DNA of 64,000 nucleotides from CAWDLX01 sp046728155 (lineage in GTDB: Bacteria > Actinomycetota > Actinomycetes > Mycobacteriales > Micromonosporaceae): positions 26,808-90,807 of the forward strand of contig JBKPDY010000012.1 of the NCBI GenBank assembly GCA_046728155.1. Direction: 5' to 3'. The translations under genes were made by a program, and so were the position numbers. The notes beneath the pieces are model-generated. The model was not told where the DNA came from. It saw only the letters and a list, made by a program, of their open reading frames with translations, and did no database searches. Shown here piece after piece: positions 59,745 through 64,000 of this stretch (position 1 is the stretch's first letter; every line of letters starts with the position of its first letter).

Positions 59745-60904
59745 TGCTCGCCGACGACGTGCTCGCCGAACTGGATGCGCGGCTGGGCCCGGTCGACGAG
59801 GCGCTGAGCGGACGTTACCCCGGGGAACCCCGCTCCAGGCAACCGGTCCACGTCGTCTACGTACCGGCCGACCGGTTCGTTCCAGGACTGGCCGGGGCGT
59901 TCGGGGAGCAGGCTCTGGAGGCGGTCCGGCAGCACGGTCCCTTGCCGTTCAGCGATGAGATATCCGTACGGGTCGAGCGCAAGCTCAACCGGGAGCCGGT
60001 GGAGGACCTCCGGATCGATTTCGAGGACGGCTACGGCTCGCGCTCCGACGCCGAGGAGGACGCGTCCGCGGTGGCGGCCGCCTCGGCACTGCGGGAGGAC
60101 CGGCCCACCTGGTTCGGATTGCGCTGCCGGAGTCTCGAGGCGGCGACCCGCCGACGGGCGGTCCGTACCATCGACATCTTCCTCGACGCCCTGGGTCCGC
60201 CACCGGAGGGCTTCGTGATCACGCTGCCGAAGGTGAGCGCGGTCGAGCAGGTCACCGCCATGACCGTCCTCTGTGAACACCTGGAGCGCGCCTACGGCCT
60301 CGCGGGCGGCCGGCTCCGGTTCGAGGTGCAGATCGAGACACCGCCCGCGATACTGGGCGCCGACGGGACGATCACGCTGGCCCGCATGATCGGCGCCGCA
60401 CGGGGACGCTGTGTAGGGCTGCACTACGGCACCTACGACTACAGTGCCGCCGTCGGGATAGCCGGCCGGTTCCAGAGCCTGGAGCATCCTGCGGCCGATT
60501 TCGCGAAGGCCGTGATGCAGGTCGCCGTGGCGGGCACCGGAGTCCGCCTATCCGACGGATCGACGAACGTGTTGCCGATCGGGGACACGCCAGCCGTGCG
60601 GGCGGGGTGGAACCTCCACTCCAGGCTTGTTCGGCGGTCACTGGAGCGTGGCTTCTACCAGGGTTGGGACTTGCACCCGGCCCAGTTGCCCACGCGGTTC
60701 GGGGCCACATATGCGTTCTACCGCGACGCGGCGCCGCAGACGGTGGATCGGCTGCAGCGCTACGTGGACCGGCGCATGGCCGGCATTCTCGACGAGCCGG
60801 CCACCGCCCGGGCGCTGGCGCGATTCCTGTTGCGGGGGCTCGACTGCGGTGCCCTGGACGAGGCCGAGGTGCCGATCGATCGCTCCACTCTGGAGGCCCT
60901 GTGA
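59744..60904 (+). CDS. DUF6986 protein, HpcH/HpaI aldolase/citrate-lyase-like
   Basis: A 386-residue protein with a citrate-lyase-beta-like TIM barrel: RIDFEDGYGSRSDAEED near residue 90, FVITLPKVSAVEQV, FEVQIETPPAILGADG, GRCVGLHYGTYDYSAAVGI and YQGWDLHPAQLPTRFG. Acid residues in IDFEDGYG and EVQIETP are expected to bind Mg2+. Similar enzymes make or split C-C bonds in malyl-/citramalyl-CoA chemistry, so glyoxylate handling beside malate synthase is plausible. It overlaps aceB by one base and allB by four. Confidence 0.8.
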   Translation: MLADDVLAELDARLGPVDEALSGRYPGEPRSRQPVHVVYVPADRFVPGLAGAFGEQALEAVRQHGPLPFSDEISVRVERKLNREPVEDLRIDFEDGYGSRSDAEEDASAVAAASALREDRPTWFGLRCRSLEAATRRRAVRTIDIFLDALGPPPEGFVITLPKVSAVEQVTAMTVLCEHLERAYGLAGGRLRFEVQIETPPAILGADGTITLARMIGAARGRCVGLHYGTYDYSAAVGIAGRFQSLEHPAADFAKAVMQVAVAGTGVRLSDGSTNVLPIGDTPAVRAGWNLHSRLVRRSLERGFYQGWDLHPAQLPTRFGATYAFYRDAAPQTVDRLQRYVDRRMAGILDEPATARALARFLLRGLDCGALDEAEVPIDRSTLEAL

Positions 60905-62205
60905 CGGCCGACCTCGTGCTCGGCTCCCGCCGCGTCCTCCTACCCGACGGGGAGGCTCCGGCGACGGTCTGCATCTCTGATGGCCGAGTCGTCGAGATCG
61001 GCCCGTACGAGTCGGTCGCTGCCGACGGCGACCTTGGTGACCTCGTCCTGATCCCGGGCCTGGTCGACACGCATGTGCACGTCAACGAACCTGGGCGTAC
61101 CGAATGGGAGGGATTCGCCACCGCGACCCGCGCGGCCGCCGCCGGCGGAGTGACCACGATCATCGACATGCCGCTCAACTCGTTGCCGCCAACGGTGGAC
61201 GTCGCCGCGCTCGAGTTGAAGCGAGCCGCGGCGCGTCGTCAGTCTCATGTGGATATCGGCTTCTGGGGCGGGGCCGTGCCCGGAAACGCGGGGGAGTTGG
61301 CCGCCCTTCATGACGCGGGGGTCTTCGGTTTCAAGGCTTTCCTGGTCGACTCCGGAGTCCCTGAGTTCCCGCCGTTGGACCGGGGCGGACTCGCCATGGC
61401 GCAGCGGAGCGTGGACGCGCTCTTCGTGGTGCACGCCGAGGCTGCGAACGAGTTGCGGCCGGCCGCGGCGTCACGGCGGTACGCCGACTTCCTCGCCAGC
61501 CGGCCGCCGGCCGCGGAGGAGCAAGCCGTCGCCACCGCGATCGAGGTGGCCAGCGAGACCGGGCGACGGACGCACATCCTGCATCTCTCGGCGGCGAGCG
61601 CGCTGCCCGCGATCGCGGCCGCCCGGCACGAGGGGCTACCGGTCACCGCTGAGACCTGCCCGCATTACCTCGCCCTGGCCGCCGAACAGGTACCGGACGG
61701 GGCGACCGAGTACAAATGTTGTCCTCCGATCCGTGGCGTGGCCAACCAGGATCTCTTGTGGCAGGGGTTGGCCGACGGCACCCTCCACTGTGTCGTGTCC
61801 GACCACTCGCCGTGTCCGCCGGAACTCAAGCGATTCGACCTTGGAGACTTCTCGGCGGCGTGGGGTGGCATCTCGTCGCTGCAGATCGGCCTGCCGGTGG
61901 TGTGGACGGCGGGAAGGGCGCGCGGGTTCAGCCTCGGCGACGTGGTCAGCTGGATGTCGCGCCGGCCGGCCGATCTGGTCGGACTGACCGGCAAGGGCCG
62001 GATCGAGGTCGGCGCCGACGCGGACCTGGTCGCGTTCGACCCGGACACGACCTCGGCCATCGACCCCGCTGGGCTGAGCCATCGTCACGCCGTGAGTCCG
62101 TACGCGGGCACCGTCGTGCGAGGTGCCGTCCGGCGAACCTGGCTGCGTGGCGTACCGGTGGACGGGGTCACGCCCCACGGCCGTCTCCTTCGAAGGGACA
62201 CGTGA
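60901..62205 (+). CDS. allB: Allantoinase
   Basis: The cyclic amidohydrolase fold is clear: LIPGLVDTHVHVNEPGRTEWEGF (HxH metal motif), FGFKAFLVDSG (carbamylated Lys), VHAEAA, LHLSAASALP, VTAETCPHYL and CVVSDHSPCPPE (metal Asp). The EPGRTEWEGF sequence is the allantoinase form rather than dihydroorotase. It hydrolyses allantoin to allantoate. It overlaps the DUF6986 gene as GTGA and abuts alc. Confidence 0.93.
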   Translation: MTADLVLGSRRVLLPDGEAPATVCISDGRVVEIGPYESVAADGDLGDLVLIPGLVDTHVHVNEPGRTEWEGFATATRAAAAGGVTTIIDMPLNSLPPTVDVAALELKRAAARRQSHVDIGFWGGAVPGNAGELAALHDAGVFGFKAFLVDSGVPEFPPLDRGGLAMAQRSVDALFVVHAEAANELRPAAASRRYADFLASRPPAAEEQAVATAIEVASETGRRTHILHLSAASALPAIAAARHEGLPVTAETCPHYLALAAEQVPDGATEYKCCPPIRGVANQDLLWQGLADGTLHCVVSDHSPCPPELKRFDLGDFSAAWGGISSLQIGLPVVWTAGRARGFSLGDVVSWMSRRPADLVGLTGKGRIEVGADADLVAFDPDTTSAIDPAGLSHRHAVSPYAGTVVRGAVRRTWLRGVPVDGVTPHGRLLRRDT

Positions 62206-63152
62206 TGGACTTCAATGATCTGCCCGACCTCGCCTCTCGCCTCCTCGGTGGCGGGGTCATCGCTTGCAACGACGAGTTCTTCGCTCCGGCCGACCGGCTG
62301 GTCGAACCGTCGGCTCCGGAGTTCACCCCGAAGACGTTCGGTGCCAAGGGACAGGTCTACGACGGTTGGGAGACACGGCGGCGACGTACGCCCGGCCACG
62401 ATTGGGCCATCGTCCGGCTGGGCGCACCAGGCCTCGTCCACGGCGTGGTCGTCGACACAGCATGGTTCACCGGAAACTATCCGCCCTACGCCTCGGTGGA
62501 GGGTTGCGCGGTCCAGGGCTATCCGGCGCCGGAGGACGTCGTCGCCGCCGACTGGGTCGAGCTGGTGCCTCGATCGCCGCTGGTGGGCGACACCGGGAAC
62601 CGGTTCGCCGTCGATGTGCCGACGCGTCTGACTCACGTACGGCTCGACATCTTTCCCGACGGCGGCGTGGCCCGGCTGCGGGTGCACGGCCAGGCCGTGC
62701 CCGACCGTACCCTGCTCATCGGCGGGCTGGTCGACCTCGCGGCCATTGAGAACGGTGGCCGCGTCGTTGACTGCAGCAACATGTTCTACGGCAGCCCCAA
62801 CAACATGCTCCTGCCCGGCCTGGCCCGGACGATGGGCGAGGGATGGGAGACCGCCCGGCGCCGCGATGACGGCAACGACTGGGTCGTCGTCCACTTAGGA
62901 CTCGTCGGGCGGGTACAGCTGGTCGAGCTCGATACCAGCCACTTCAAGGGAAACGCACCGGGGGCCGCCGAGGTGACCGGGTACGACGGCGATGGCCATG
63001 CGTTCCCCATCCTGCCCCGTACCCGGTTGCAACCCGACACCCGGCACCGGTTCCCGGTCGATACTCCGCAAGGGGCGGCACGGGTGAGGCTCGATGTCTA
63101 CCCCGACGGGGGACTGGCCCGGCTGCGTCTGTTCGGCCGGCCCGTTAGCTGA
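62205..63152 (+). CDS. alc: Allantoicase
   Basis: Two homologous jelly-roll halves are visible: residues near 40-75 (FGAKGQVYDGWETRRRRTPGHDWAIVRLG) repeat as MGEGWETARRRDDGNDWVVVHLG, each followed by VDTAWFTGNYPP or LDTSHFKGNAPG. The enzyme hydrolyses allantoate to ureidoglycolate and urea. At 315 residues it is standard. It ends the ureide operon. A 20-base gap of one strand to the convergent DUF1116 gene is gene-free. Confidence 0.94.
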   Translation: MDFNDLPDLASRLLGGGVIACNDEFFAPADRLVEPSAPEFTPKTFGAKGQVYDGWETRRRRTPGHDWAIVRLGAPGLVHGVVVDTAWFTGNYPPYASVEGCAVQGYPAPEDVVAADWVELVPRSPLVGDTGNRFAVDVPTRLTHVRLDIFPDGGVARLRVHGQAVPDRTLLIGGLVDLAAIENGGRVVDCSNMFYGSPNNMLLPGLARTMGEGWETARRRDDGNDWVVVHLGLVGRVQLVELDTSHFKGNAPGAAEVTGYDGDGHAFPILPRTRLQPDTRHRFPVDTPQGAARVRLDVYPDGGLARLRLFGRPVS

Positions 63153-63235
63153 CCCAGGCTCGTCCTGGCTGTGGAAGTGTGTGGTTGCCCTGGCACCCAC
63201 AAACGTCCATCACTGAAGGCCGGCCGCCAGTCGCC

Positions 63236-64000
63236 TCAGCCGGCTACGGGCGGCAGGTCGGGTGCCTCCGTGGCGAGCGCCCGTAATGCGGCGACGAAGC
63301 ACTCCATCGGGGGCGTGACGAGCCCGGCTCCAACCTGTCCGGTGCCGGCCACGCGGCCGGCGATTCCTGTGTTGATCTGCGGCAGGATCCCGGTACGCAC
63401 CACGCGCGTCACGTCGATCCCGGTCGGCACACCACGAAAGTCCAGCGCCGGTAGGGCGTAGGACGGGTTGGCACCCAAGGTGATCTCGTACATCAAGCCG
63501 GTGGTGCGCATCGCATCCGTAACGGTGCCGCCGACGAAGCGAACGATCGCCGGTGCACCCGCCATGGCAAAACCGCCGAGGCCCACGGTCTCGGTGATCG
63601 CCGAGTCACCGATGTCCGGGTTGGCGTCGGCGGGTCCGTACGCGCCGAGGAACAATCCCTCGATCGTGCCCGCCGGTCCGGTGAACCAGCGGTGACCGGT
63701 ACCCGCGGTCTGCACCCCGAAGTCGGTTCCGTTGCGGGCGAGCGTCGTGACCACAGTGGACCCGGCGATGTCAGCCGCGGCCATGCTCTGAAGCTTCGCC
63801 GCCGGCATCACGAGGTTGAGAAAGAAATGGTCGTTGCCGCCGATGAAGCGGACGATCCTGGCCACATCGGTCCCGGGCAGGCCCGCCTCGACCAGGTCAG
63901 GCAGGAGGTCGCGCATCAGCATCAGCGTGCCGGCCCGGTTGCGGTTATGGCCCTCGTCACCCATCTGAACCATCTGGCCGATCAGCGCCTTGATGTCGAC
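63236..64000 (-). CDS. DUF1116 protein (YlbE/AllG-like), 5' end beyond the window
   Basis: The visible C-terminal 254 residues contain GDEGHNRNRAGTLMLMRDLLPDL, GNDHFFLNLVMPAAKLQSMAA, TTLARNGTDFGVQTAGTGHRWFTGPAG and TPPMECFVAALRAL, typical of DUF1116. The family is encoded beside fdrA in allantoin clusters and, as AllG, is a subunit of oxamate carbamoyltransferase in E. coli. The N-terminus lies outside. It converges on the ureide operon here, so it is likely the same pathway. Confidence 0.85.
   Translation of the reverse strand, partial: VDIKALIGQMVQMGDEGHNRNRAGTLMLMRDLLPDLVEAGLPGTDVARIVRFIGGNDHFFLNLVMPAAKLQSMAAADIAGSTVVTTLARNGTDFGVQTAGTGHRWFTGPAGTIEGLFLGAYGPADANPDIGDSAITETVGLGGFAMAGAPAIVRFVGGTVTDAMRTTGLMYEITLGANPSYALPALDFRGVPTGIDVTRVVRTGILPQINTGIAGRVAGTGQVGAGLVTPPMECFVAALRALATEAPDLPPVAG

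Overview
The window is a 64 kb piece of a high-GC actinomycete chromosome. G/C-ending codons dominate, GTG starts and ATGA/GTGA gene overlaps are frequent, tRNAs lack an encoded CCA, and the gene families are actinobacterial (DUF5709, DUF6777, DUF4032, factor-independent uricase, a PheS-related ligase, a WXG100-type secretion pair). I cannot assign a genus. There is no rRNA, CRISPR array, prophage or intact insertion sequence; the region is a chromosomal patchwork with several decaying genes.

Layout. 0-10 kb: an alpha/beta hydrolase cut by the window edge, a small-protein gene, a TetR regulator facing a medium-chain reductase across a tetO-like operator, a SIMPL protein, a nitroreductase, an MMPL transporter, an FAD monooxygenase, and the wreck of a lactate-utilisation (lutABC) operon. 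10-21.4 kb: a secreted GH114 glycosidase converges on a nine-gene minus-strand sugar operon (SIS isomerase/deaminase, ABC importer, two PfkB kinases, class II aldolase, GH4 glycosidase, amidohydrolase), controlled by a divergent DeoR regulator. The set fits uptake and catabolism of a galactosamine or related amino-sugar polymer. 21.7-23.1 kb: a VapBC toxin-antitoxin pair and tRNA-Gly/Cys/Val. 23-31 kb: a PrmC-like methyltransferase, amidase, sirtuin, a type VII-style toxin gene (WXG-like head, RTX repeats, NleD-like M91 protease) with its small partner, fumarylacetoacetase and an unknown Rossmann protein.

31-49 kb: a copper monooxygenase lipoprotein, small enzymes, a nickel/cobalt permease, two large membrane GGDEF-EAL proteins, transporters with TetR regulators, and a DUF6777 lipoprotein. 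49-56 kb: an ArsR-like regulator, a DAHP synthase behind an aromatic-rich leader with terminator-like structures, a TetR/MFS pair sharing one operator, a DUF4032 kinase-like protein, and a PheS-PheT-like ligase preceded by a leader peptide and terminator. 56-64 kb: a compact purine/ureide operon (uraD, uraH, uricase, malate synthase, DUF6986, allantoinase, allantoicase) carrying urate to glyoxylate and malate, converging on a DUF1116 gene linked elsewhere to oxamate carbamoyl transfer.

The most unusual structure is a 77-bp repeat that is itself a mini-ORF of about 26 codons. Two tandem copies precede the Rossmann gene near 31 kb and one lies between uraD and uraH near 57 kb. In all three the stop codon overlaps the next start as ATGA, so the unit looks like a portable translational-coupling cassette.
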